In this document: one piece after another, positions 1 to 10,199 of the stretch
How the letters are laid out: the number at the start of each line of letters is the position of its first letter
How positions within the stretch are numbered: the stretch's first letter is position 1
Assembly: GCA_028023455.1 (NCBI GenBank)
Contig: JAQFVV010000002.1
Span: 32,931,725-32,995,724 of the forward strand
DNA: 64,000 nucleotides
Source: Epiperipatus broadwayi
Taxonomy: Eukaryota > Onychophora > Udeonychophora > Euonychophora > Peripatidae
Direction of reading: 5' to 3'
Made by a program: the position numbers and the translations under genes
Notes under the pieces: model-generated
What the model saw: the letters and a program-made list of their open reading frames with translations, nothing else
Database searches by the model: none
Told to the model about the DNA's origin: nothing

Positions 1-894
1 GAAGAAGAAGAAGAAGAAGAAGAAGAAGAAGAAGAAGAAGAAGAAGAAGAAGAAGAAGAAGAAGAAGAAGAAGAAGAAGAAGAAGAAGAAGAAGAAGAAG
101 AAGAAGAAGAAGAAGAAGAAGAAGAAGAAGAAGAAGAAGAAGAAGAAGAAGAAGAAGAAGAAGAAGAAGAAGAAGAAGAAGAAGAAGAAGAAGAAGAAGA
201 AGAAGAAGAAGAAGAAGAAGAAGAAGAAGAAGAAGAAGAAGAAGAAGAAGAAGAAGAAGAAGAAGAAGAAGAAGAAGAAGAAGAAGAAGAAGAAGAAGAA
301 GAAGAAGAAGAAGAAGAAGAAGAAGAAGAAGAAGAAGAAGAAGAAGAAGAAGAAGAAGAAGAAGAAGAAGAAGAAGAAGAAGAAGAAGAAGAAGAAGAAG
401 AAGAAGAAGAAGAAGAAGAAGAAGAAGAAGAAGAAGAAGAAGAAGAAGAAGAAGAAGAAGAAGAAGAAGAAGAAGAAGAAGAAGAAGAAGAAGAAGAAGA
501 AGAAGAAGAAGAAGAAGAAGAAGAAGAAGAAGAAGAAGAAGAAGAAGAAGAAGAAGAAGAAGAAGAAGAAGAAGAAGAAGAAGAAGAAGAAGAAGAAGAA
601 GAAGAAGAAGAAGAAGAAGAAGAAGAAGAAGAAGAAGAAGAAGAAGAAGAAGAAGAAGAAGAAGAAGAAGAAGAAGAAGAAGAAGAAGAAGAAGAAGAAG
701 AAGAAGAAGAAGAAGAAGAAGAAGAAGAAGAAGAAGAAGAAGAAGAAGAAGAAGAAGAAGAAGAAGAAGAAGAAGAAGAAGAAGAAGAAGAAGAAGAAGA
801 AGAAGAAGAAGAAGAAGAAGAAGAAGAAGAAGAAGAAGAAGAAGAAGAAGAAGAAGAAGAAGAAGAAGAAGACAGAAGAAGAAGAAGAAGAAGA
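1..894. repeat. (GAA)n/(TTC)n microsatellite, about 298 units
   Basis: Pure GAA trinucleotide repeat from the first base of the window, with one interruption (GACA) at about 871-874. It starts at the window edge, so its true length is unknown. Purine/pyrimidine tracts of this kind can form triplex (H-DNA). The homogeneity suggests recent expansion or assembly across a difficult repeat. Confidence 0.98.
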
Positions 895-999
895 TTTATA
901 ATATAAAAATTAAAGTACAGCTCGAAAAAAATAATAAAATATATATATATTGTTTAGAGATATATTAAATAACTATCACACTACCACGTATTCCTTTAA

Positions 1000-1120
1000 A
1001 ATCATATGAATAAAGATACAACAAAAGACAAATAACCCCCAAGATGCATTTCATTTTGAATCAACACTCATCAGTTGGCCCAAGTCACCATTTGTCATAT
1101 ATATCTTTAATGAATTATTT
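1000..1120 (-). repeat. Family A repeat fragment carrying a hammerhead ribozyme
   Basis: Shares its central part with the longer family A copies near 23.2, 23.9 and 30.1 kb. It lies directly left of the PLE-bearing palindromes, and a family A-like tail (about 2840-2870) lies directly right of them. Family A may therefore be the terminal repeat of this PLE. That link is inference. Confidence 0.7.
1034..1089 (-). ncRNA. Type I hammerhead ribozyme, family A copy 1
   Basis: Minus strand reads GGCCAA, CTGATGA (plus-strand 1068-1074), a weak stem II, GAAATGCATC, then TTGGGG. CCAA and TTGG close stem I. ATGCAT forms the short self-complementary stem III, and cleavage would follow the C of ATC. The catalytic core is intact. 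Stem II has one mismatch, so activity is uncertain. Confidence 0.7.
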
Positions 1121-1459
1121 GTTATAGACTTCTTTTAGATTATAATAATACTGATAATTCTGCTAACAAGCTTGTTAGAGAAGTTTAATTTTGTTTATAA
1201 GTTTATATACGCTAAGCGCTTTTGAAATTCTTAGACTTCATATTCATAGCTGAATGCAGTCAATGATAATGAGGAGGTGTATTGTAATTTATACAAAATA
1301 GTTTGCTATTCATTTTGCCATAGGTCATGGCATTTTCTTTGTTTTAATTAATTTGTCCATCTTTTTGAAATGGTGGAACAAGTGTCCTTCCTTATAGAAT
1401 TAGTATCGTTATTTATGAAGTTGCCATCGCAACACCTGTATATATATAGAAGAGCATAG

Positions 1460-1663
1460 AACAATAAAGATACCACAACGGCAATTTTAGAATGTGAAAA
1501 AACAACTAGGCACAAATTTGAACCTACCAACCCCATAATATTATGTAGAGAAAGAAATGACCATAGGCATAAAATTAAAGAAGCCTACTTCATAAATAAC
1601 AATACCATTTCTATAAATAGGAAAAACACCTGTTTCACCATTTCAAAAAGATGGACAAATTAA
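1460..1663 (+). pseudogene. Penelope-like element C-terminus (end of GIY-YIG domain)
   Basis: Open frame of 67 codons, truncated at the left, ending at TAA 1661-1663. The translation contains the segment LECEKTTRHKFEP, then ILCRERNDHRHKIKEAYFI, then ISINR. This is the pattern of the last part of PLE GIY-YIG endonucleases: a conserved Glu-rich RExN, then R-K-KEA-F-I, then INR. No start codon and no reverse transcriptase precede it. The opposite strand (1348-1420) keeps a shorter inverted copy ending in the same ISKRWTN residues, so two C-termini point away from each other. This is a non-functional fragment. Confidence 0.6.
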
Positions 1664-2167
1664 TCAAGACAAAGAAAACGCCATGACTTATGGTAAAATG
1701 AACAGCAAACTAATTTGCATAAATTACAATACTCCTCCTCATAATCATAGACTATACTCAGCTATGAATATGAAGTCTAAGAACTTCAAAAGCGTTTAAC
1801 GTATATAAACTTATAAAATTGCACTTTATGCAAAAAAGTGAAGCTTATTATTATTAGAAAAGAATTATACGGCTGAGCACTTTCAGAGAACTTAAGTCTC
1901 CATATTCATAGCCTACTTTAAGCGAAGTTTAGCAGTAATTTATGCAGAATTTATGCAAAGTTTTCTTTCATAAAGACCATTTTCTGGAGATTGTAAAGCA
2001 TGATTCTTTTCGGTTTATTACATTGTTGTCATTTGCAATAAAGCATGCCTCCTTAATCTTTCATTTCATATTATGTTCATTGCACTGTGCCCTTGCCATA
2101 ATGGGTTCGAACACATGGCCTGTTGTTTTTTGGTGCTCAAAGAATATGGATTTGTTTTCAGTATTAC

Positions 2168-2425
2168 TTAGAGCTTTCCTGTATAAATAATGATGTTGAA
2201 GTGTTCTGGTGATGTTGGCACGGTCGCTCCATAATATGCTGTTCTAGATCCATTGATTGGGCATGAAATTTTATAAACTGCTTGGGCTATTTGATCAGAA
2301 GATATTTTGTCTTTGGTATTGTTTATCATTCTGTTTGTTGTAGATGGGATGTGGAATCCTAGTTCGAAGGACTCAGCAAATATTTTATATTTCCTAGCAA
2401 TTGATGGTATGTAAAGTAGCAGCAT
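2168..2425 (-). pseudogene. Penelope-like element RT tail plus GIY-YIG start
   Basis: Minus-strand frame of 85 codons in the loop of IR2. Visible in order: LLYIPSIARKYK (the PYI-x-GIS-like end of the PLE reverse transcriptase region), NTKDKIS (the KD linker), then VYKISCPINGSRTAYYGAT, which matches the VYKI-C-YIG-T start of the GIY-YIG nuclease. The second YIG is changed to YYG. The RT catalytic domain is absent. It complements the C-terminal fragment at 1460-1663, and both probably come from the same lineage. Decayed and not functional. Confidence 0.6.
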
Positions 2426-2798
2426 TCTTTATTGCAAATGACAACTATGCAATAAACTGAAAAGAATCGTGCTTTACATCTCCAGAAAATGGTCTTTATG
2501 AAAGAAAACTTTACATAAATTCTGCATAAATTACTGCCACACTTCGCTTAAAGTAGGCTATGAATATGGAGACTTAAGTTCTCTGAAAGCGCTCAGCCAT
2601 ATAATTCTTTTCTAATAATAATAAGCTTCACTTTTTTGCGTAAAGCGCAATTTAAAACTTACCACTCAAAGGTGAAGTAAAAAACAAGGATTTTATAAAC
2701 TTATAAACAAAATTAAACTTCTCTAACAAGCATGTTAGTGCAGAATTATTAGTATCATATATATCTTTATTATATGAAGAGTATTTATCAATAGTAAA

Positions 2799-2936
2799 TT
2801 GTTTCATTTTGATTTACAAGTGTCAAACTCGCTCCTCCCACAACTTTGACACCATCCACTTCAGATAAATACAGTAATGATTATCATTAATCATTTACTA
2901 AACTGGAAATTGTCACTTGTAAATCAAAATGCAACA
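2799..2936. repeat. Short inverted repeat around a family A-like tail
   Basis: Arms of about 25 bp (2799-2825 and 2912-2936) contain TTTTGATTTACAAGTGTCA and its complement. Between them lies CACAACTTTGACACCATCC, which also occurs at the end of the family A copy near 30800. Confidence 0.6.
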
Positions 2937-2990
2937 ATTTATACATATTGTGCTATTTCAACCATCTAGTTTTAATTCGTAAATACTCTG

Positions 2991-3110
2991 CGCATTTTGG
3001 TGTAGTTGGTAGAGCATTCAACTTGGGGATTTGGAGATTCTAGGACCGATTCTGACCTCACAGGTTTGGTGCTCGAACTGCTTATGAATTCCCAAGCTGT
3101 AAAGCCACAC
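2991..3110 (+). repeat. SINE family D, copy 1 (tRNA-derived)
   Basis: The tRNA-like head has an A-box-like stretch (TAGTTGGTAGAGCA), an anticodon-arm region and a degenerate B box (GGACCGATTCTG). A shared body follows (CTCGAACTGCTTATGAATTC, then AGCTGTAAAGCC). Twelve copies occur in the window, on both strands. Confidence 0.75.
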
Positions 3111-3183
3111 ACCTTTTTTTTTAGTTTGTAAATGTTTTTAGAAAAATTCAAAATTTTATTCAAAACTTTTTAAAAGCATCCAA

Positions 3184-3387
3184 TTGTTATTAATAATCCA
3201 TAGGTTACCGTATAACACAAAGTTTCAAGCATTTAAAGTTGCAGACCATGCTTGTAATAATGAATTTATGTTCAATTGGAAAAATATAAGAATATTGGAC
3301 AGGAAGAATCAGAACATCTGGAAACCACTCATTTACCAGGTCCTTAAAAAAAGAATAAAATCAGAAGTCTCAAATAGTATATACTGA
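3184..3387 (+). pseudogene. Penelope-like element type 2, C-terminal fragment (copy 1)
   Basis: The frame encodes FKVADHACNNEFMFNWKNIRILDRKNQNIWKPLI. This matches the PLE GIY-YIG tail pattern ADH-N-H-F-NW-ILDRE, followed by W-PLI. It aligns with the minus-strand fragment at 60040-60330 apart from an internal deletion between ILDR and the W-PLI motif. A tRNA-like module and a decayed hammerhead motif follow the stop codon, in the same order as in the other copy. No RT domain. Non-functional fragment. Confidence 0.6.
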
Positions 3388-3397
3388 TTATTGCTTT

Positions 3398-3490
3398 TGA
3401 TGGGATAACCTAGTTGGTTAGAACATTTTATCTTATATTCAGTATTTATGAATCTAAAAGTCTTTAGTTTAATTCCCTTGCTAATACCGT
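3398..3490 (+). repeat. tRNA-like module behind PLE type 2
   Basis: AACCTAGTTGGTTAGAAC resembles a tRNA D arm with A box, and TTTAGTTTAATTCCC resembles a T arm with B box. It begins about 12 bp after the PLE stop codon. The second PLE type 2 copy has the same module 15-35 bp after its stop, so it looks like part of the element and not a chance SINE insertion. Confidence 0.55.
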
Positions 3491-3499
3491 CATTAGTCA

Positions 3500-3548
3500 G
3501 TCCAACAATGTCTGAAGAAGAATACCATTCAAAACATTGTTCAATGGC
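3500..3548 (+). ncRNA. Degenerate hammerhead-like motif in PLE type 2 tail
   Basis: CTGAAGA is intact, and GAAT-ACC-ATTC can form stem II. The expected GAAA reads AAAA, followed by ACATTGT, which can form a short stem III. The missing G predicts no catalysis. Best read as a relic. Confidence 0.35.
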
Positions 3549-3599
3549 GGAATACACCATAAGCTGGCTATAGCAAAGGAAATTAATCTTTAATTTCAT

Positions 3600-4120
3600 A
3601 TAGGCATTTTAAATTTGTTTATATATATATATGTATATGTGTGTAATACAAATAAAATGTCTGTTAATTAACAAATTGTAATAATAATAAATATAACAGT
3701 GATTAACTATTATACACAGTCTTTCAATCTGTAGAAGTACTTTCAGTTAATTACTTAACCCTCTTCAACTACCGTTTATTTTTTATTCTTATATATATAT
3801 AATTATATGATTATTTGCTCAGGGAATCGTAATGTTTGAGCATCTAGGTTGAACATAACAATTGTGGGTTGATGGGTTCTTTTTAAAGGCTTGCAACATC
3901 TTTGATCCAATTTTTATCAACTATGATAAATTATCAAATAATTGTGAAAATGACATTTAAATATTAAAAGGATTCCCATTTGAATGTTAAAAATTTAAAA
4001 GAATAAAACCAATTCAGTAAAGAAAATCTGTACATCCTTGCACATATAATTAATTATCTTCATTGTTTGTTAACCCTTTTCATTCTCTAAAATAAACTAT
4101 AACCAATTCTGCCAATCAAG
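3600..4120. other. AT-rich DNA, no feature recognised
   Basis: Simple AT-rich sequence with short TA runs (3620-3640 and 3790-3800). No coding or repeat homology was recognised. Confidence 0.6.
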
Positions 4121-4139
4121 ATTGCCACTCACCTTTTTA

Positions 4140-4455
4140 AAATATTGTATGAATATATGTGGACAATGGATAATAGAATTAGGAATATATTGGAAGCCTT
4201 TGAGATGTGGACATGGAAAAGAATGGAAAAAATCAGTTGGATGAATAAAGCAACCATAGAAGTTTTGAAAAGAGTAAATGAAAAAAAAATTGAGGAAATC
4301 AAAAAGAGAAACTGGATTGGACATATATGGTGAGTGTAAGAAGAAAGGATGGTAAAGATTGACATTGTTGGATGATACAAGAGATAGCAAGAGTTACATG
4401 GAATTGAAGAGCTGGGCAATGAAGAGAATGGATTGAAAAAATGAATGAATTGATG
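4140..4455 (+). pseudogene. LINE lineage L, C-terminal fragment (copy 1)
   Basis: The frame from 4145 encodes ILEAFEMWTWKRMEKISW, then NKATIEVLKRVNEKKIEEI, then KRNWIGHIW and a stop. It continues as degenerate sequence to about 4455. This is the well-known C-terminal segment of endonuclease/reverse-transcriptase LINEs (pattern EAFEMW-RRM-KISW, then VL-R-E, then W-GH). It lacks RT and endonuclease domains. 5'-truncated and broken by stops. Confidence 0.75.
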
Positions 4456-4971
4456 ATATGGCTATTCTCTGGACCTGTCGATAGGTTACAATACTGTTGA
4501 TTGATACATTAATTTAGTTATATGCTATCAAAATATATATATATTTAAATAAAAAAATATAAACAAATAAAAATGAAAAATCATTTACTTCACTTTTATA
4601 GTTTTTAAAATATTGAGCGATTATAAAATATCCAATATTAATATGCATGTATATGTATCTTTCCATCTCTCACACTTTAAGAACGTCTTTACTATTAATA
4701 ATCAATGGTAGTAAGCCTGGGCTGTAGGATAAGAAGATAATTATTAATGTTGGTTAATCGACTATTAAATATTATAAAGTATTAATATTAATATGGATTA
4801 AATATGTGTGTATTTCTTTCTTTTGGAGACATTCTTCTCTCTTAACTTTTTACTTATATATAAACCACCATTTTGACATGGATGTGTCCTACTACAATAT
4901 ATTTCTTTATTTGACATTAGATATAACTCAGCAAGTCTCTGTTGATTGTTTGCATCTTAATAATAAATACA

Positions 4972-5205
4972 TATCATACCATTTACAACTTTCTTAAACG
5001 TTTTATCAATACTCCTTATATCAAAACTAACAGTTTCGGCTGTCCTGCAGTCATCATCAGAGTTACAATATTCAAATATATAGTTATATAATTGTATATT
5101 TGAATATTGTAGCTCTGATGAGACTGCAGGACAGTCAAAACTGTTAGTTTTGATATAAATAAAGAGTATTGATAAAGGGTTTAAGAAAGTTGTAAATGGT
5201 ATATG
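4972..5205. repeat. Family H inverted repeat carrying hammerhead motifs
   Basis: Arms of about 110 bp pair around a short AT-rich loop (about 5075-5095). Left arm: 4972-5072. Right arm: 5098-5205. Both arms contain the same ribozyme-like segment in opposite orientation. A third partial copy lies at 24430-24490. Confidence 0.75.
5019..5072 (-). ncRNA. Type I hammerhead ribozyme, family H copy 1
   Basis: Minus strand reads CTGATGA (plus-strand 5054-5060), a stem II of GACTG paired imperfectly with CAGCC, then GAAACTGTTAGTT. A-CT, loop GTT, AG-T gives a 3-bp stem III, and cleavage would follow the second T. The core is intact. The right-arm copy on the plus strand (CTGATGA at 5115-5121) has AAAA in place of GAAA and should be dead. 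Confidence 0.55.
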
Positions 5206-5349
5206 TTAAAGTAGAAAGCAATACGAAGAAGAAAATTATATAATAATAAATACATTGAATTAAAATTTATGAAACCATTAAAACAACATGATTATCATTT
5301 CTCATGCATAAACAAACTTAAAATAGTAGCAAATTCTCCCTACTTGCTC

Positions 5350-5702
5350 ATAAGCTGATGGTGACTGTGATTTTTAAAAAGCCAAAGACACCAAAATGAT
5401 ACTGGACATAATATATGACTATACAAGCAAATGAGCTTGGATTGAAAACGTTATTGTGATTTCATCTGGACTCATAGCTTTATAGTCAACTAAATAGATA
5501 AAAGATGGCTGCTGGAGGGTTGCATTAGATCCTAAGATTTAGATGCAGTGCTCTCAGGTCCAAGGCTCTTCACTGATGAAAGCCACAAACTAGAAACTAG
5601 TCTGCGGATATTTGGTGAGTAGGCATTACGTATACACAAACCTTCTTGCATCCATTGTTTTGTGAGGCTTGCACTAGGTGGCACTACTGTTTAGAGTTTG
5701 CT
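5350..5702 (+). repeat. Family C element, copy 1 (single unit)
   Basis: One directional unit with the family C landmarks: a left region near CTTGGATTGAAAAC, GCATTAGATCCTAAGAT, the ribozyme, then a 3' segment with GCACTAGGTGGCACTACTG. No reading frame is conserved among family C copies. Confidence 0.8.
5559..5618 (+). ncRNA. Type I hammerhead ribozyme, family C copy 1
   Basis: CTGATGA at 5573-5579, a short stem II, then GAAACTAGTC with ACTAGT as the self-complementary stem III. Cleavage is predicted after the C. In the family consensus, stem I pairs CCTCA with TGGGG next to the core and CCAA with TTGG further out. Here the inner helix is slightly altered. Confidence 0.7.
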
Positions 5703-5944
5703 ACAATTTTAAAATTGATGATGATTTATAATATTGTAGACAGAATTTACCTTATTATCATTATTTATCAATCTCAGTAGATCCAACAATATATGCTTTT
5801 TCTCAATTACATTTATTACCTGAATTAATACCAGTTATATTATAAATATTATATTATTTACTGATGATCAATTTCACATTTTTGTTTTTCAGTACTGTTT
5901 GTTGATGTTTTTAATCTTCCATTTCTATTAGATATAAAGCTATA

Positions 5945-6145
5945 AATGTGTATAGATAATTTTATTTATATCTGAGTAATTTAGAAGTCATAAATATGTA
6001 TTAGGAAAATTTATTTGTATTGGAATTTTATAAAAACATAAAAATAATATTAATGTTTTTGTATCAGTTTGTAATATAAATTTCCATAAAACATATTTAT
6101 GACTTTTAAAAATATCCAAATATAAATAATATTACCTATATAACA
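5945..6145. repeat. AT-rich inverted repeat (family I)
   Basis: Arms of about 90 bp meet near 6048 and share AGTCATAAATATGT or its complement. Half-copies resembling it occur at 9870-9960 and, more weakly, near 40830-40920. Confidence 0.55.
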
Positions 6146-6625
6146 TGTATCTGCATATATATACTCATAGTATAATAAGGACATCATAAACAGTACCTGG
6201 GTGTTGAATATTTAAAGATATAGATGCTAATAGCTTTTAAATAATAGAATTTTTATATTACAAAACTCTATTAAAATTTTTTAAAAAATTAATAATAAAT
6301 GAGTTGTATTATACAGTACTTATTCAAATTGATATTATAGCCATAAATAGATATATAAACATGCATTGTGCAAAGAAACTGCAGCATTGGCAGATAGTAA
6401 ATAGACTAACCATAAACGAAAATAATTGCTACTTTAAACTAAATTTGGAATAACCCAATCACAAACATTTTGTTTAGCATCAGTTTAAAAAAAGAATCTC
6501 TTTGAATTATTTTGTTTAGAAGAGCTTAAATTTTGCTAATAAAATTGTAACTCAAGCCTTTTTTTTAAATGTGACTTAGTTTTTATATTTGTTATTCTTT
6601 TTTATGGTCTATCATTTCTGGTGAA
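6145..6625. other. AT-rich DNA, no feature recognised
   Basis: No coding signal or dispersed repeat recognised. Confidence 0.5.
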
Positions 6626-6627
6626 GG

Positions 6628-6944
6628 TGGAAAGAAAAACAATTTATTTTACATTAGAAAATATAGGGGATTTGAACTCAGACTTTCTAGCAACCTTCAA
6701 CTATCCACACTATCTCATACTACTGATACACATATTCACTCACATGTAGAAAACATAAATAATCATCAATATACGTATTTTGAGCTGAACCAACACTCAT
6801 CAGTTGGTCCAGATTATCATCTCCCACATATGTATATTGGTGATTAAGGTCATGTGTATCAGTAGTATGAGATAGTGTGGATATTTGAAGGTTGCTTGAA
6901 AGTCTGAGTTCAAATCCTCTATACTTACAATTTTTTTTCTTTCC
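6628..6944. repeat. Family B palindromic element, copy 1, with broken ribozyme
   Basis: Near-complete hairpin. The left arm includes GGGGATTTGAACTCAGACTT and the right arm carries its complement. The minus-strand ribozyme (core complement at 6798-6804) keeps CTGATGA but has CAAA for GAAA. The right arm starts near the ribozyme cleavage site, as though the fold-back formed there. Confidence 0.8.
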
Positions 6945-7320
6945 ATAATTTCATTTTCTGCTGTATTTTGTTCCAAACCATCCTCATTTACATCACATAT
7001 AATAGTTCGCATTTTATTGATAAGCTTTGATTACAATAGGATAACATATTATTTATTGAATTACAAATGAACCATGTTTTTCAACATGCATATAGATATG
7101 ACTTCTTTATGTATAGAATGCATAAATCACAGGACAAACAAAATTAAATATAATCCAGTTATTAATAATAAATTAAAGGAGTAAATTTACATATACATTT
7201 ACTATGTGTGTGCTTATTCATTCATATTTACTCAAAAAATAAAAATTTATTGTATCCAATCTTTATTTTTCTAGATAAAATGAATAATGAAATGACTTTC
7301 ATCACACTTAAATGCACTCT
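6945..7320. other. AT-rich DNA, no feature recognised
   Basis: No supported feature. Confidence 0.5.
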
Positions 7321-7324
7321 TAGT

Positions 7325-7530
7325 GATATTCTTTTATTCTAAAACTTTTTCCCTATAGAAATGTAATAGCAATTTTGTTATTAGGGACTAAACTCTAATT
7401 ATTTTGATGGTTTTAAGTCCATATCAACTTTACGAATATTCCTAAATTTTGCAAACTTTTAGAATTATTCTTAGAAAACATTTTATTACATAAAACGCTG
7501 TAAATCAAATTCTGCAAGAATAATAACGCT
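7325..7530 (-). repeat. Dispersed repeat family J, copy 1
   Basis: The reverse complement matches copies at 26730-27000 and 49575-49870. Shared landmarks are AATAAAATGTTTTCTAAG and TTGATATGGACTTAAAA. Nature unknown; no terminal structure or reading frame seen. Confidence 0.6.
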
Positions 7531-7972
7531 TTAAACATAAGCTGATGAGCATTACTAATCACATGTAATGTTCAGAGATAGAAAAATGATTGCTGAAATG
7601 TTATAAATTTTATTAAATTTACAGATTTCAGTGTTTTGTTTTTTGTCGATTTAACATTCTTGTTTAGTTACACATGCTTACGGTTGCAGTACCGAAATTT
7701 ATCAAAATCATGAAGAAAACATGGTTAAGTAAATATGCATTTAAGATTGTTGTCATACTGAAATTCGTAAAATTTAATAAGTTTGTGAATTTTAATGTTT
7801 TTATTATTTGTTTACATTTTTTCTTATAGCGTATAATTAAATTTTTGTATATGGATACAGCATATATTGTGGCTTACTGTAATTATAAAACTTTAATTGG
7901 AGAGTTTCTTTTTAATATTTCTTATATAAACTCCCTATTTTGTCTGTCGTCTGAATGTTTTCCGCAATGTTG

Positions 7973-8077
7973 TTTTTTTTTTCATGTGTCAAAGTATCGG
8001 CCGGAAGTGAACTCGCGAACATGGGACAACGGCTTGTAAGGCAGCTGTGCTGACCACCCAGCCACCAACGCTTTGGC
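7973..8077 (-). repeat. SINE family E, copy 1, with target duplication
   Basis: tRNA-like head in minus orientation, ending in poly-T on the plus strand (a poly-A tail on the element strand). It is flanked by TTCCGCAATGTTG (7960-7972) and TTCCGCAAGGTTG (8078-8090), a 13-bp target duplication with one mismatch. Confidence 0.85.
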
Positions 8078-8089
8078 TTCCGCAAGGTT

Positions 8090-9105
8090 GTTTAATTGGT
8101 CATTTTAATAAATTACAAAAATGACAAATTTGACAGCATCGAAAAAAACTTAATAAGTAACCATACTTAACTAAATTGTAATTTATATTATGAACATTTT
8201 ACACAAAGCAAGTAATTCCACCCTTTATATTTGATAATCCGTAATTTTTATTACGAAGCATATTCTATGCGAAGGAAGTAATTCCCCATTAATAAAAAAA
8301 TATTTGGAGAAAAATCAGTATATGTATTTTTAACTACAGTACAGAATTGAATAGGCATAGTATTTAAATAAAAAAAAAAACTATTACAAAACCCATGGCC
8401 TTTCAGGCTGACTACATTTCTGACATTTATTTCTATAATATTAAAATATTTTAATTTACATTGAATTGCAACATTATTAATCGTAAAGACACATGCTTCT
8501 CGATATCGAAGAAATGGAGCAACTGACCTTTAACGTTGTATAATTTGCATATAGTCACAGAGGGTTACTTCACTCAGAGCTATGAAATATGAGAGCACAC
8601 CTCTCGAAAGTGCTCAGCAGAGAAATTTAGTAATAAAGTAAACAGTAGCTTTGTGGGTTAGGTGTTAATAACACCAATATTGTTTTACTCATTAAATTTT
8701 AAACAAAAATTGTTAAAGCAACCAATGGCTGGGTACATCTGGTATTATTTATATTTTCAATGCAGAGTTATATTTCTGTTAGAATCATATTTTTTATAGG
8801 ATAATTTTAAAAGAGAAAAAAAATATTCACGAGTTGCATTTTTATTGCTTATAAAAAATAATATTCTTTATAGACAGCAAATAAAATTAAAGCTAATAAC
8901 TGAAAGGGCTTTGGACATTTTTTTGCTAATCATTGTATAATGGATAAGATGGCGTAGTATTAAATTGGCATCTTTGTAAATTTAATATAAACACAGAGAT
9001 CTGTAAGACCTACATATGAATCAAGTTTATTTACATTAACTTTTAGTGAGAATAAATGTAAAAAAAACATAAAGATGGCAAATTATTTCTCTTATTCAGA
9101 TGCAT
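8090..9105. other. AT-rich DNA with one PLE-like relic
   Basis: About 8575-8620 resembles the distal arm of the 1.1-2.8 kb PLE palindromes (AGTGCTCAGC next to a TATGAATATG-like motif). Nothing else recognised. Confidence 0.5.
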
Positions 9106-9115
9106 CCGTGTATAT

Positions 9116-9859
9116 CAGGGATGGCCAAGATATCGGCCGTGGTCAATCAGTCGACTGCAAGATCCCTGGAAGTCAACTACAAAGCTGACATGAACATTGA
9201 CAAATTATAGTGATAAATTCAGAGCTGATTTGAATATAAAAAATAATAAAAGTAAAAATTCAAAATTATTCTCATTTAAAAATAGTTAAATTTAAAATTA
9301 AAATATTATCTGTTGTTATTATCGATCTCAAAAATAAACCCAGGTTGGAAGAAGCTGAAAAGAATTAAATTCAATTCTAAAACAATAATTTTCTTTTTTC
9401 TCTCTCTATATTTTCTTGAATTTTTTTTAAAATTTAGGACCAGCTCTAGAAAATAATTATTTATGGGTAATTTAATAATTGTAATTTAATAAATATTTTA
9501 TAAAGTGACATAGACAAATTGTAATACTAGAGGGAGCTGATGTAATTTAATAATAGTCATAGTAAAATGTCTTTGATAGAAAAAAAATCATCAGTCCATA
9601 TGTATCTTCTAAAAATGTCACCAATATTTGTGAATACTTAAAAAGCCTATATTTATATATAAAAAAAACACCAATTCGTAAGTACATTCTTAAAAAGCCA
9701 GAACTTCAAAACATTTTTTCCGTTCTGGTTTTCGATCTGGCAAAAATAACATTTTTTTTTTTGGTTTCCAGTTCAAAGTACTGAAAAAAATATAGTCACC
9801 CTCAGATACACTTTCACCAAAAAAGTCACCCCCAATGTCTAAAAGTTTGGCCAACCTTG
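9116..9859. mobile_element. hAT deletion derivative, copy 1 (non-autonomous)
   Basis: Left end CAGGGATGGCCAA. Right end TTTGGCCAACCTTG, which is close to its complement. Flanking octamers GTGTATAT (9108-9115) and CTATATAT (9860-9867) agree at 6 of 8 positions, as for an old hAT 8-bp target duplication. No transposase recognised inside. Confidence 0.6.
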
Positions 9860-9964
9860 CTATATATGAATATAGGTAATTTTATTTATATTTAGATAAC
9901 TTAAAAAATCATAAATATATAAAAGTTTGTTACATGTATTTCAAAATTTGTATACAAAAAAGAG

Positions 9965-10070
9965 ACATGTGACTTTATTGCTTAGGAATTCATAAGATGT
10001 TTGCGTGCCAGAATTGATTCTGGAAGGTCCCGATCCTAAGTCAGATGCTCGACCAACTATGCCAAACTGG
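9965..10070 (-). repeat. SINE family D, copy 2
   Basis: Complement of the family D head and body. Lies in tandem with copy 3. Confidence 0.75.
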
Positions 10071-10080
10071 TAAAAAATGC

Positions 10081-10190
10081 TAATGGCTTTATTGGTCAGG
10101 AGTTCATAAGAAGTTTGAAAGCCAGAATCGAACGTGGGGTTCCCAATCCGAAATTGGATGTTCAATCAACGGCGATAAACCACACAGAGT
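10081..10190 (-). repeat. SINE family D, copy 3
   Basis: Second minus-strand family D head and body, separated from copy 2 by about 10 bp. It contains AACGTGGGG in place of the usual linker. Confidence 0.75.
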
Positions 10191-10199
10191 ATTGTATGT

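Larger units (their letters stand above)
1095..2800. repeat. Nested palindromic Penelope-like element complex
   Basis: Three inverted repeats are nested. The outer arms are about 1097-1215 and 2683-2800. Inside them are IR1 (1186-1420 against 1588-1820) and IR2 (1816-2048 against 2422-2653). The distal arms of IR1 and IR2 share a motif around TATGAATATG that recurs near 8580. The loops contain fragments of a PLE polyprotein. Inverted terminal structures are known for PLEs, but this degree of nesting is unusual. Confidence 0.75.

Noticed and set aside
1942-2190. Plus-strand frame across the palindrome arm
   Set aside because: Antisense shadow of inverted-repeat and PLE sequence.
6659-6930. 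Family B as an ordinary TIR DNA transposon (MITE)
   Set aside because: Inverted repeats suggest it, but target duplications of 15 and 10 bp, direct tandem units and a ribozyme fit retrotransposition better.
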